Shown piece after piece: positions 33,501 to 44,878 of a DNA stretch of 64,000 nucleotides. Source of the DNA: Chrysaora quinquecirrha (lineage: Eukaryota; Cnidaria; Scyphozoa; Semaeostomeae; Pelagiidae); contig JACTAT010000039.1 of the NCBI GenBank assembly GCA_014526335.1, positions 8,405,484-8,469,483 of the forward strand, given 5' to 3'. The translations under genes were made by a program, and so were the position numbers. The number at the start of each line of letters is the position of its first letter. The stretch's first letter is position 1. Below the pieces are notes generated by a model. The model was not told where the DNA came from, ran no database searches, and was given only the letters and a program-made list of their open reading frames with translations.

Positions 33501-34793
33501 CGAAACAGGGTATCGTTTTCAGATTTTCAACTCCAGGACCGGGTATCACTTTTCTTATACTGACAGGCTGACAGGATCTTACTTTTCTTGGTTTAACTCC
33601 GCGACCCTCCGCGACAGATCGATGTTGTGTAATTCCGACAATATGAATAGCCAAGTTTGCATTTCTGGGGTACCTTTTTTCAAAACTTTGACTCCAGGAT
33701 AGGATGGCTTTACCAATTTTCTAGCGGCACGTCCCCGTATATCGGAAAGTCAAGTGCCCCCAGGCATACAGTTTCGTTGCAGCTGCTTCAATTGCCGTTG
33801 AAATATTGCTTGCTTGCTTGCCTCCCGTTAAATCCTCACTCCACTGGAAGGTTGGTTAAAAGTGTCACGTGAAATAGGGTTGTTAAATACTTGCACTTGT
33901 GAGTTATATCTGTTTTGATTATGAAACGCACGTGAAAATATTCCTTAATTTTTCAGAAATGCGATATGGTTTTTGGTTCATGGACACTGGATAAAACACA
34001 GCTTTTCCTAAAGAAACTTTCTACAACAGCCAATCATCTGTCGGAGCAATTCAGTGGAAACGGTCAGTGGTTTGTGAAAAACATTGAAACCAGGGTTGAA
34101 GAAAAATTATATTCTTGTTGCAAAAATCCATACTCTCAACTTCGAGTGACTTTCCATTTTGAAAGAAAGCCATTATACTTTCTTCTGTACTTGATTTTAC
34201 CCTGTGTTTTGGTGTCCATTTTGATTCTACTGGTTTTCATCATCCCACCGTCTTCTGGCGAAAGACTCGGTCTTGGAATAACAGTCATTTTAAACATGAG
34301 CGTTTATTTATTGGTTGTGTCTGACAATCTTCCAGAATCTTCCGATGAGTCACCCCTTCTGGGTGTATTTTACGTTGTTATGATCTATGAGATGACTATA
34401 GCCTTCATTCTGTCCGGAATAACACTCTGGATCTCAAGTTGGCAGACTGAAGTCCCGGACATCATTGACAAGATTTTCTTCAAATGCCCCAGACGAAAAA
34501 ATCTTAGAAAAATCATGGTAGCTAAAGTTTCCAAACAGCCTGGAACGAATAGCAGTCAATGGGGAAACTCAAACATTGATAGTTCATACGAAGGGACCAA
34601 TGACATGGATGAAATTAAACTGTCGCATTCAGGCGAGTTGAAAAAAGCTGGGAGACATGATGAGACGAAGCGGACTTGGCAAGAAGTTGGAAGAAAACTT
34701 GACAAAGTTTTCTTCATTTTCTTCTTTCTTCTATTCTTGCTGACGTCAATTGCAACCGTTTATGTGAGGCCAGATGTTGGATACAGACATTGA
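30593..34793 (+). CDS. Cys-loop receptor subunit A, alpha-type, exon 5 interrupted
   Basis: Nicotinic-type pentameric ligand-gated channel subunit. Exons: 30593-30632 (signal peptide MYQIVFVLLVLAC), 30830-30984 (...KDYSTEARPV), 31498-31542, 32107-32216 (WMPDIVLYN, loop A), 33132-33240, 33957-34793. Exon 5 stops right after the first Cys of the Cys-loop (YKSMC) with no splice donor and runs into a 5S-derived SINE, so the 12 residues corresponding to NVKVKNFPYDFQ are missing. Exon 6 restarts with KCDMVFGSWT and is fused with exon 7, the intron of genes B and D being absent. It carries the vicinal pair YSCCKNPY in loop C, M1-M3 (LYFLLYLILPC ... GERLGLGITVILNMSVYLLVVSD) and M4 near the C-terminus. 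As it stands it is probably non-functional alone, though it could donate its first exons to gene B. Confidence 0.8.
31010..31497. repeat. TTGATTC-type degenerate repeat in gene A intron
   Basis: TTGATTC/TTTGATTC units with a longer period of ~150-157 bases: TTGATCCCTTGT followed by CTCAACCAAACGATATTTGC recurs near 31061, 31211 and 31368 (the third copy diverged). A short version (TTGATTCTTTGATT) sits at the same intron position in gene D (47247-47290), so it predates the duplication or arose repeatedly. Confidence 0.85.
33241..33495 (-). mobile_element. 5S-rRNA-derived SINE in gene A exon 5
   Basis: Read on the minus strand, it contains GAAGTTAAGCTTGGTCGTGC ... AGCATCTGGATGGGTGAC, which matches the 3' half of 5S rRNA including its box A and box C regions (AAGCTAAGCAGGGTCG ... 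TACTTGGATGGGAGACC). A unique body and an AACAACAACAAC tail follow; the tail abuts the interrupted coding exon exactly at 33240/33241. This is the SINE3-type architecture. No intact duplicate of the exon is found on the far side, so insertion was accompanied or followed by deletion. Confidence 0.8.
33496..33790. repeat. C/G-end MITE fragment in gene A
   Basis: Contains the subterminal AGCGGCACGTCCCCGTAT and terminal AAGTGCCCCCAG typical of the C/G-run MITE family (compare 9880-9924), but no convincing left end. It is followed by a short TTGCTTGCTTGC tract at 33800. The whole interval replaces the expected remainder of exon 5. Confidence 0.5.
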
Positions 34794-35856
34794 AACGAGA
34801 CTGTTGAAACGTATTGATTCTTTTTTCTTTCAAAATATCTCAGTCCCATCTTTAATGTATTTTAGTCCCACCTTTAATATATTTTTGCATAAGAATAACA
34901 TGCTTCAGTTTTTTTTGTTTGAGAGATGAGATTGCCTAAGTTCACATCACGAGGCAGTCCTCCAGGGTAGGCCCATCGAGCATGCGAAATGCAGACAAGA
35001 ATTCAACTCATCCATCCTTTCTACTTCGTGTGCGACGATCGCATCCTCTTTACACTCTTCCGTTTTACAAAGTGCCATGACGACGTGTTTTTGTGCAAAA
35101 CAGCGCGAAAGAAAATCCCGAAACAGGACGTGAAACAAGTCACCTAACCTTAATCTTGAACGATTTTGCGAGGGGCATTTCATTCCTCAAAAAGGCGTAC
35201 GAGATTTCCATGAAAACAATAGGATTTCTAGCAAAGATGTACGAGATTTCCAAGGGGGAAAATTGTCCCTCGAACGATTCATTCCAGTTAACAGTGTTCT
35301 TATAGCTTAGGGTAATAGATCAATAAATTCAGGGTCATTAACCCTTCTGTTGTTTCTTTGCAGTGGTGATTTCTAAAACATTTAACAAGAGGGGTTCCAG
35401 GGGCAATGTCATAAGAAAGTGTTATTTGTGGCCACACCCATGTTTGCAGCGGTGTAAATATGATAGACATTAGTGCTAAGCAACCAAACCGTGTAGACAA
35501 CAATCCGAAAGTCTGAATAACCATGAAAATAGGGGGATCATTCTCCCAGCAGAAGGGGAGATTGGAAAACAGGGTATATATCACGGTTAATATTTGAAAT
35601 GATATTGCAGACGGAACAATATTATCAGCTGATCACAATGTTTCGAACCGACGTTAAAAAGCCAATACAATACAGTCAAGACAAAGCATAAAGACAAAAG
35701 ATTCCTGCTATATTTAGGCTCCGACCACGCTCTCTCTTAAAAGGACCTTGAAGTTCGCTGCTCCACAAGCTTGTTTTTGTTGTGCTCGCGTTGACTCAAC
35801 CAAGTATCTGTGACACGTTGTTCGCTAAACTGAAGTTTGAAGATTTTGCCTGCAGA
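34794..35856. other. Intergenic between receptor genes A and B
   Basis: No supported gene. 35160-35260 has a tandem-like pair (GTACGAGATTTCCA...GTACGAGATTTCCA). The region upstream of 35857 would hold a promoter if gene B is transcribed separately; none is obvious. Confidence 0.35.
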
Positions 35857-38800
35857 ATGTCTCTGTATTACATGGTGGCTTTCGTTACAGGTATGTGGAC
35901 TTTTGAGCTATAAAACATAAAAGTTCCTAAATTGATAGAAGTAAGAAAGCACCTCTCCTGGAACCAGAGACGCAAAGAGTTCTTCGAGGCTCTGGTTCGA
36001 GGGTAGAGAGCATCTTGATGAGGTTTCGAGGCCAAACCTGCTTGGAGTTGACTTCGAATATACCCGATTCCGAGTATACTATCATGTTTTACAAAAGAAC
36101 GGTTTTTTCTCAGAAGTCACCAGAAAAGGGATAGCTACGCAGAAAAAGGTCTCAAAATAGCGCACCCTTAAGTTTACTCTGTTGCGGAATTACATATGCT
36201 CATCGCAAGCGCTCAGTTTGTTTTCGTAGCAGCTGGTCAATGAGCGTTTCCGTGATTTACGGTGATTGCCATAGTATTTCAAAGAGTTGGGTAAACTTAG
36301 TTGCACAGTATCTTTGCAAATGAATTCTTATTGAAATAAAGGAATCGGGGCTTGGTTTTTAACATGTCCAGCCGGGGGGCGCACTATGCTATGTGCATTT
36401 TTGAGGATGTCCATCGAGAAGGTTTTTGATTTTCGCGATTTTGTTGTAAAGACATCGATACTCACTATAGACGTCCATTTTCACGGTTTTTGGTATACTG
36501 TAAAGAACGGTAGCTGGTATTACATTTTCGAAAATTTTGTATAATATCGAGTAAAGTTTGGAAAAAAGGAGCGGGTATGCTTTTAGAGCTTTGATGGTGC
36601 TTCCCTCTCCCTGTCCCTAGCCAACATCACGTCAAGTGGGCAAGTGCCCCCCGGAGGGGAGTCATTCCGAGGAAATTTTAAAATATGTACCCCATGATGT
36701 ACCTATGTTTTTTCGTGCCCTTTCATCTCTCGTATTGGGAACTTATTGAGATACTCGTGGTTTCTCGATAGCTTTTGACGCAGTTAATTCATTAGCATTC
36801 TACGTAGCAATATTACCGAAAACAATGCTTTGGGTCCAAAAAATAATAAAAGGCAACTCATTTAGAAATGACTTGTTCCTGTTTACAGCTCCTTTCTTTT
36901 CAAAACATCACCAACCCACGCGCCATCATATTTTCGATTCTAATTGAATTATTTCCGTACAGATATTCTGGTGTTATTATTTATTATCTGGTCATAATGC
37001 TTCCTCTTTGCCCCAAAAACAAATGGTTGCCAATGGCAGATCAATACACAGTTGTGGAAAGATGGCGTTGGCGGGGTCGGCTGACCAAGATGCATTGTGC
37101 CCCGCGACGTAATCTGCCGTGGATTAACGATCAACCTCGTACCCAGGACCAAGACTAATACAACAAAAGATCAGCTGACAATGGATTTAACATAAATTGG
37201 GTCACTTGAAGCAATGCATCATGGTTAAATGCCTTTCGATTCCATCTTTCCTGCAAACTTATATTGCCAACTTCGCGCCAAAATCCTTCCTTGCCTCTTC
37301 CCCAGGCCCATTTGTGGAATGTCTTCTGGCAACTAGAAAAATAACCCTCTTTTACTTCAAACCGAGAATCCCTCGAAGGGCTCTCGAAAGTCAAGATGGC
37401 AGAAGGTTTCGGAGAGCTCCAAACCTGGGGTTTTATATTATAGCGTTATAACGCTAACATTTTTTTAAAAGACTTTTTAGTTATTTATGTGCTTCTCTTG
37501 ATGTTTTTAGGCATGATGTTGCCGTTAGTTTTGAATGATCGACTGATTAATTGAATTTATTGGTTGATTGAGCCTGCTGTTTGATTGAAGCGATTGACAG
37601 ATAATCTGGCTGTCGATTGAAATGATCTGTTAAGCTGATTGACTGATGAATTGATGTGATTTATTGTTTAGCTAGATGATCGATTGATTGACTGGTTAAT
37701 TGATTTGCTGATTAACTGGTCGTTTGATTTGGCTATACTGATTGAATGTTTGTCAATGTTTTTCTGAAGGGATTTGTTGATCGGAATGATTGCTTGACTG
37801 ATTGATTAATTGATTAACTGATTGATTAATTGATTGACTGATTGATTGATTGACTGATTGATTGGCTGATTAATTTACTGATTAATTGATTGATTGATTG
37901 GCTGACTGATTGATTAGATTTTCCTCCAGCCCCGGATCTTATTAGGACCCCCGTTTATTAAATTTTCGAAAAATTTCCCACCTTCCCGTTTATTTGCACC
38001 CCCCGTTTATTTGGCATCTTAGAGTATTCGTTCTATTTCTAGAATATCAGTCTGGGGACCAATCTGCAGGTCCATATCAGCGTTAGCGTCAAGCTGCCGT
38101 ACCCTCCAGCTTGCTTCAACATATAAAATGCTTGCTTGCTCTCTTTAACGTCGTTTCTCTTTTCGCAGTCTTGGAAGGACGAAAGGTTGACTTGGAATCC
38201 TACGACATATAATGGGACAACATCAGTCAAAATACCAGTGAATAAACTATGGATGCCAGATATCGTCCTTTACAACAGGTATCTTCATGAATATTTTGTA
38301 TAATACTGATAGGCATGCCTAAAGACTGGAAGGAAGAAAGGGCAGGGGCAGTTACAAAATAGGGTGTCAAGGGGGATACTTTGGGGCGATTGCTCAAGCA
38401 GTCTCAAGTTTATCGGATGTCCAAAACGAACTCGTGGATATGTCAATGTGGAATTAATAATTATGGACAGTTTGCTGACATAGCTCACAATAGCAAAAAG
38501 CTCTTCTCAATTTAAGTTTTCAGTGTTTAACGCACTTATATTTTTATTTCTTATACAGTGCTGAAGATACACTGAGTAGCAGTACAAGTAATGTAAAAAC
38601 AAAAGTATCTGTGGAATCCTCTGGTATGTGCACTCTTATTGCACCTCTGAGGTACAAAAGCATGTGTAATGTTAAAGTGAAGAACTTCCCCTACGATTTT
38701 CAGGTGAGTTGGTTAAACTTTTTACATCGAAATTCTTGTTTAATCCATTTGGCCATAGGGCTTTGATACACGCTGTTAAAAATCGCCAAAACGGACTTCT

Positions 38801-41800
38801 TGCGTCGTTCCCTCTTTGCATTCCCTAAAAACATCCGTCACTTTTTTCAATAAAGAAACTGGACTTTTGGTCCAGCCCTCAAAGTTGCTTTAAATATCCA
38901 GTATTCCAGCCCAAAATGACTGGTACCCCTTAAAAACTCTTTTTTGGCTCTTTTCTTAATGTAATCGACCAGTTTGCAACGATGTAATGTATAAAGAAAG
39001 CTATCTCAACCAAAAAGATGAACAAAATCTCGTCCTTGTTGCTTATTGACCAGTTGCTTAACAAGAAGTGTACTTGGCCTATTTAGAATTCATAGATAAT
39101 TCACGAAACCAGACCAGTCGGTTTATGGTCAATTTGCCACACTGCCAACTCGAAACACGATCAAGTCGCCAAATTTCGAGTCATATCGCCCCTGTCTTCT
39201 AGTCAACTCGGCACATTTGGTGGTCAACTCGCCTGAGTCTGAAATTCAAGTTTTGATTAATTTCATTGTTTTCTCTTCATTAAAATCACGTAAAAGTTTT
39301 TTAGAAGGCTCGTTAGCGATTTATTTTCAGTATTGGAGCTGCTGCAACAAAAAACCTATTTAGCGCACTTATAGAGTCGACTTGTTTAGATGAGTGTGGC
39401 GAGTTGTCTTTGGAAGAGAAGTGAGAAGATCTGCGGCTACTTGGCAGTGGGGTGAGTTGGCAGTGGGGTGAGTTGATCTGCTACCGACCAATCCCTCCTC
39501 TGTTTGAATGACTTAGTGATTCAGAGAGACTAAAGCCCTGCTTCCTTTTATAGAGATGTGACTTGATATTTGGTTCATGGACTTTGGATAAAACAAAACT
39601 TGTTATACAAGAGCTAGGCACAAATGCAACAACGTATCTTTCAGGTAAAATTCTTGCTGTTATTTCTCTTTCGCATAATAGATAGTCAAGGATGTCGGAC
39701 AAAAGAGAGGAAGATAGAAAACAATAGTAATTGTAACAATAGTAAAGTCCTTAATACCAAACGATCAAGTATTGTTTGTCAAACATTTGTGATTTGTTTT
39801 TCTTGCAATGTTTGACCGTTTGGCACTTTCAAAAACAATGTTTGACAAGCAGAATTGGCCAAACGATCAAACATTGTTTGTCAAACATTTCAGACTGGTT
39901 TCTAGCAATGTTTAACCGTTTGGCACTTTCACAAACGATGTTTGACAAGCAGAATTGGCCAAACGATCAAACATTGTTTGTCAAACATTTGAGACTGGTT
40001 TCTAGCAATGTTTAACCGTTTGGCACTTTCACAAACATTGTTTGACAAGCAGAATTGGCCAAACGATCAAACATTGTTTGTCAAACATTTGAGATTTGTT
40101 TTTCTAGCAATGTTTAACCGTTTGGCACTTTCACAAACATTGTTTGACAAGCAGAATTGGCCAAACGATCAAACATTGTTTGTCAAACATTTGAGATTTG
40201 TTTTTCTAGCAATGTTTAACCGTTTGGCACTTTCACAAACATTGTTTGGCAAGCAGAATTGGCCAAACGATCAAACATTGTTTGTCAAACTTTTGAGATT
40301 TGTTTTTCTAGCAATGTTTAACCGTTTGGCACTTTCACAAACATTGTTTGGCAAGCAGAATTGGCCAAACGATCAAACATTGTTTGTCAAACATTTGAGA
40401 TTTGTTTTTCTAGCAATGTTTAACCGTTTGGCACGTTCACAAACATTGTTTGACAAGCAGAATTGGCCAAACGATCAAACATTGTTTGTCAAACATTTGA
40501 GATTTGTTTTTCTAGCAATGTTTAACCGTTTGGCACTTTCACAAACATTGTTTGACAAGCAGAATTGGCCAAACGATCAAACATTGTTTGTCAAACATTT
40601 GAGATTTGTTTTTCTAGCAATGTTTAACCGTTTGGCACTTTCACAAACATTGTTTGACAAGCAGAATTGGCCAAACGATCAAACATTGTTTGTCAAACAT
40701 TTGAGATTTGTTTTTCTAGCAATGTTTAACCGTTTGGCACTTTCACAAACATTGTTTGGCAAGCAGAATTGGCCAAGCGATCAAACATTGTTTGTCAAAC
40801 ATTTGAGACTGGTTTCTAGCAATGTTTAACCGTTTGGCACTTTCACAAACATTGTTTGACAAGCAGAATTGGCCAAGCGATCAAACATTGTTTGTCAAAC
40901 ATTTGAGACTGGTTTCTAGCAATGTTTAACCGTTTGGCACTTTCACAAACATTGTTTGACAAGAAGAATCGGCCAAACGATCAAGCATAGTTTGTCAAAC
41001 ATTTGAGATTTGTTTTGCAAGTTAAATTCGACCGTTTGGCGACGCCAAATGTTTCCATAATCAAAATTCCTAAAGAATGCGGTTCGAAATAAAAACATTT
41101 TCTTCTGGTCACCAGCGAACAATGTTTGACAAGCCTTGTTGTGCGACGTGACCAAAAGTTAAAACTTTTATTTGACAAACAGATCCCAAATGTTTAAGCA
41201 AGAATGTTTGATAGTTTGGCCAGGGCCTTCAAATGAGCGATTATTATTACTCTTCTTACAGAACAATTTAATGGCAACGGCCAGTGGCATGTAAAGAAAA
41301 TCAAAGTAAAAACCGAAGAAAAGCTTTACTCTGGCCTCAAAAATCCATACTCTCAGCTTCGAGTGACCTTTAATTTAAAAAGAAAGCCATTATACTTTCT
41401 TCTGTACTTGATTTTGCCTTGCGTTTTGGTGTCCATTTTGATTCTACTGGTTTTCATAATCCCACCGTCTTCTGGCGAAAGACTAGGCCTTGGTATAACA
41501 GTCATCTTAAACATGAGCGTTTATTTATTGGTTGTGTCTGACAATCTTCCAGAATCTTCCGATGAATCGCCCCTTCTGGGTGTATTTTACGTTGTTATGA
41601 TCTATGAGATGACTATAGCCTTCATTTTGTCTGGGCTGACATTGTGGATGTCAAGCTGGCAGACTGAGCTCCCAAGAATCGTCCACAAGATGTTCTTCCA
41701 ATGGCCTAGACAAAAACCCCTGCGAAAAATCATGGGGAAAAGAAATGAGAGCTACCCTTTGGAATATGGAGAGAACATCGAAGGCAACGACGGAAATCTG

Positions 41801-42031
41801 AGGCGTCGAGCAAGTCCGCCTATAGCCAACGGACCTAAGGAAGACGACCGCGACGTGGAAATTAAGAACGAGTCAAAAGAAAAAGCCAAGGAACCCGTCG
41901 TGAAGAATACATGGGAGGACGTTGGAAGAAAACTCGACAAAATTCTCTTCTTTTTCTTCTTGATTCTGTTCTTGTTGACGTCATTCGGTACTGTTTACAT
42001 CAGACCTGATGTTTCTCTCGGCAACAAATAA
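35857..42031 (+). CDS. Cys-loop receptor subunit B, exons 2-3 not found
   Basis: Exons seen: 35857-35890 (candidate signal exon MSLYYMVAFVT, donor GGTATGT, same phase as in A and D), 38169-38278 (WKDERLTWNP ... WMPDIVLYN), 38559-38703 (full Cys-loop YKSMCNVKVKNFPYDFQ), 39554-39644 (RCDLIFGSWT), 41262-42031 (EQFNGNGQW, loop C LYSGLKNPY without vicinal cysteines, M1-M4, stop). Phases agree with gene D. The exons that in A and D encode the first ligand-domain helix (DYSTE.RPVK) and beta-strand 2 (MDTILWI) were not found in 35891-38168, an interval filled by a C/G-end repeat and a TGATTGATT tract. It is therefore either a 5'-truncated gene or the 3' part of a composite unit with gene A. The last intron carries a 102-bp minisatellite. 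Confidence 0.8.
36365..36660. repeat. C/G-end MITE candidate in gene B intron 1
   Basis: Left end CCGGGGGGCGCACTATG and right end AAGTGCCCCCCGGAGG are imperfect inverse matches about 290 bases apart. No clean 8-bp duplication was found. Confidence 0.5.
37520..37915. repeat. TGATTGATT tetranucleotide-like tract
   Basis: Degenerate (TGAT)n with TGACTGATTAATTGATT variants over ~400 bases in the first large intron of gene B, at roughly the place where A and D carry TTGATTC repeats. Confidence 0.85.
38040..38135 (+). repeat. SINE 3' end copy with TTGC tail
   Basis: GGTCCATATCAGCGTTAG ... AAGCTGCCGTACCCTCCAGC ... ATAAAATGCTTGCTTGC matches the 3' part of the minus-strand SINE at 3183-3450. It ends ~30 bases before the splice acceptor of gene B exon 4. 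Confidence 0.65.
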
Positions 42032-42581
42032 ACAGTTATCGTCAGGAAGATATGGGACTCAAATTTTTTGGACTTTGAAAACTGCATGTCACCTAATTAG
42101 ATGATGCACTTTTGATGAATTTTCTGTGGCTTTGCGTATGTCTTTTGTAAATATTTCGTTTGTCATGGTATACGAGCAACGAACGTAAAACCGGAAACTT
42201 TCTGGTTAACTTATCGACTTTGTTCGCATTGTGTAACCTTCTGTAACTTTTGTGTAACATGTACTGTTTCATTTCTTGTTATGTACCGGCTGGCCTTTGC
42301 ATAACATTGGTGTAACTTTGCGTTACCTTTGTGTAAAATTTACTGTTTCGTTTCTTGTTGTGTACTTGGTTATGTTCTTAGCTAATTCTGTATTTCCTTG
42401 ATTTAAGTACTTGAAAATTCATGAACATAGGTCGGTGCACTGTTTTAAATTATAGCGATGCGTTTGGTTGGTGGTCTGGGAACAAGACTGACAGTTTCAT
42501 TGTAGCAACCAGCAATATTTGCTTCGATATAGTCATTGACCATTGTATAACTTCAGTTGCTCTATTGACCAAAACATACTG
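39735..42581 (+). repeat. 2.85-kb segmental duplication, copy 1
   Basis: From AACAATAGTAAAGTCC at 39735 to 42581. It contains the 102-bp minisatellite, the last exon of gene B and ~550 bases of 3' flank. It is followed without a gap by copy 2 at 42582. Offset between copies is 2847 at most positions and rises to 2850 at the end through single-base homopolymer differences. Confidence 0.95.
39776..41010. repeat. 102-bp minisatellite, copy 1
   Basis: About 12 units built from CAAACATTGTTTGACAAG, AGAATTGGCCAAACGATC, CAAACATTTGAGA and GCAATGTTTAACCGTTTGGC. Units with GATTTGTTTTTCTAGC are 102 bases; units with GACTGGTTTCTAGC are 2 bases shorter. The 102-base unit is 34 codons, which keeps one frame open for 273 codons (40008-40829). 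The peptide is a repeat artefact. Units contain TTTGTCAAACA-type inverted words and could form hairpins. Confidence 0.93.
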
Positions 42582-42622
42582 AACAATAGTAAAGTCCTTA
42601 ATACCAAACGATCAAGTATTGT

Positions 42623-43860
42623 TTGTCAAACATTTGTGATTTGTTTTTCTTGCAATGTTTGACCGTTTGGCACTTTCAAAAACAATGTTTGACAAGCAGA
42701 ATTGGCCAAACGATCAAACATTGTTTGTCAAACATTTCAGACTGGTTTCTAGCAATGTTTAACCGTTTGGCACTTTCACAAACGATGTTTGACAAGCAGA
42801 ATTGGCCAAACGATCAAACATTGTTTGTCAAACATTTGAGACTGGTTTCTAGCAATGTTTAACCGTTTGGCACTTTCACAAACATTGTTTGACAAGCAGA
42901 ATTGGCCAAACGATCAAACATTGTTTGTCAAACATTTGAGATTTGTTTTTCTAGCAATGTTTAACCGTTTGGCACTTTCACAAACATTGTTTGACAAGCA
43001 GAATTGGCCAAACGATCAAACATTGTTTGTCAAACATTTGAGATTTGTTTTTCTAGCAATGTTTAACCGTTTGGCACTTTCACAAACATTGTTTGGCAAG
43101 CAGAATTGGCCAAACGATCAAACATTGTTTGTCAAACTTTTGAGATTTGTTTTTCTAGCAATGTTTAACCGTTTGGCACTTTCACAAACATTGTTTGGCA
43201 AGCAGAATTGGCCAAACGATCAAACATTGTTTGTCAAACATTTGAGATTTGTTTTCTAGCAATGTTTAACCGTTTGGCACGTTCACAAACATTGTTTGAC
43301 AAGCAGAATTGGCCAAACGATCAAACATTGTTTGTCAAACATTTGAGATTTGTTTTTCTAGCAATGTTTAACCGTTTGGCACTTTCACAAACATTGTTTG
43401 ACAAGCAGAATTGGCCAAACGATCAAACATTGTTTGTCAAACATTTGAGATTTGTTTTTCTAGCAATGTTTAACCGTTTGGCACTTTCACAAACATTGTT
43501 TGACAAGCAGAATTGGCCAAACGATCAAACATTGTTTGTCAAACATTTGAGATTTGTTTTTCTAGCAATGTTTAACCGTTTGGCACTTTCACAAACATTG
43601 TTTGGCAAGCAGAATTGGCCAAGCGATCAAACATTGTTTGTCAAACATTTGAGACTGGTTTCTAGCAATGTTTAACCGTTTGGCACTTTCACAAACATTG
43701 TTTGACAAGCAGAATTGGCCAAGCGATCAAACATTGTTTGTCAAACATTTGAGACTGGTTTCTAGCAATGTTTAACCGTTTGGCACTTTCACAAACATTG
43801 TTTGACAAGAAGAATCGGCCAAACGATCAAGCATAGTTTGTCAAACATTTGAGATTTGTT
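42623..43860. repeat. 102-bp minisatellite, copy 2
   Basis: Same array as 39776-41010 within the duplicated block. A one-base shortening of a T run near 43254 breaks the artefact frame. Confidence 0.93.
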
Positions 43861-44108
43861 TTGCAAGTTAAATTCGACCGTTTGGCGACGCCAAATGTTT
43901 CCATAATCAAAATTCCTAAAGAATGCGGTTCGAAATAAAAACATTTTCTTCTGGTCACCAGCGAACAATGTTTGACAAGCCTTGTTGTGCGACGTGACCA
44001 AAAGTTAAAACTTTTTATTTGACAAACAGATCCCAAATGTTTAAGCAAGAATGTTTGATAGTTTGGCCAGGGCCTTCAAATGAGCGATTATTATTACTCT
44101 TCTTACAG

Positions 44109-44878
44109 AACAATTTAATGGCAACGGCCAGTGGCATGTAAAGAAAATCAAAGTAAAAACCGAAGAAAAGCTTTACTCTGGCCTCAAAAATCCATACTCT
44201 CAGCTTCGAGTGACCTTTAATTTAAAAAGAAAGCCATTATACTTTCTTCTGTACTTGATTTTGCCTTGCGTTTTGGTGTCCATTTTGATTCTACTGGTTT
44301 TCATAATCCCACCGTCTTCTGGCGAAAGACTAGGCCTTGGTATAACAGTCATCTTAAACATGAGCGTTTATTTATTGGTTGTGTCTGACAATCTTCCAGA
44401 ATCTTCCGATGAATCGCCCCTTCTGGGTGTATTTTACGTTGTTATGATCTATGAGATGACTATAGCCTTCATTTTGTCTGGGCTGACATTGTGGATGTCA
44501 AGCTGGCAGACTGAGCTCCCAAGAATCGTCCACAAGATGTTCTTCCAATGGCCTAGACAAAAACCCCTGCGAAAAATCATGGGGAAAAGAAATGAGAGCT
44601 ACCCTTTGGAATATGGAGAGAACATCGAAGGCAACGACGGAAATCTGAGGCGTCGAGCAAGTCCGCCTATAGCCAACGGACCTAAGGAAGACGACCGCGA
44701 CGTGGAAATTAAGAACGAGTCAAAAGAAAAAGCCAAGGAACCCGTCGTGAAGAATACATGGGAGGACGTTGGAAGAAAACTCGACAAAATTCTCTTCTTT
44801 TTCTTCTTGATTCTGTTCTTGTTGACGTCATTCGGTACTGTTTACATCAGACCTGATGTTTCTCTCGGCAACAAATAA
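44109..44878 (+). CDS. Duplicated terminal exon of receptor B (partial gene C)
   Basis: Exact protein copy of gene B's last exon: EQFNGNGQW start after a CTTACAG acceptor, loop C, M1-M3, a charged intracellular loop, M4 and stop, 257 codons counting the split first codon. No exons 1-6 of its own lie upstream; only the duplicated intron and minisatellite do. It could be spliced from gene B exon 6 (39644, phase 1) as an alternative last exon with identical coding content but a different 3'UTR position, or be inert. It cannot be an independent receptor. Confidence 0.85.

Noticed and set aside
35093..35305. 70-codon ORF between receptor genes A and B
   Set aside because: No resemblance to a receptor exon, no splice partner, and contains a local direct repeat.
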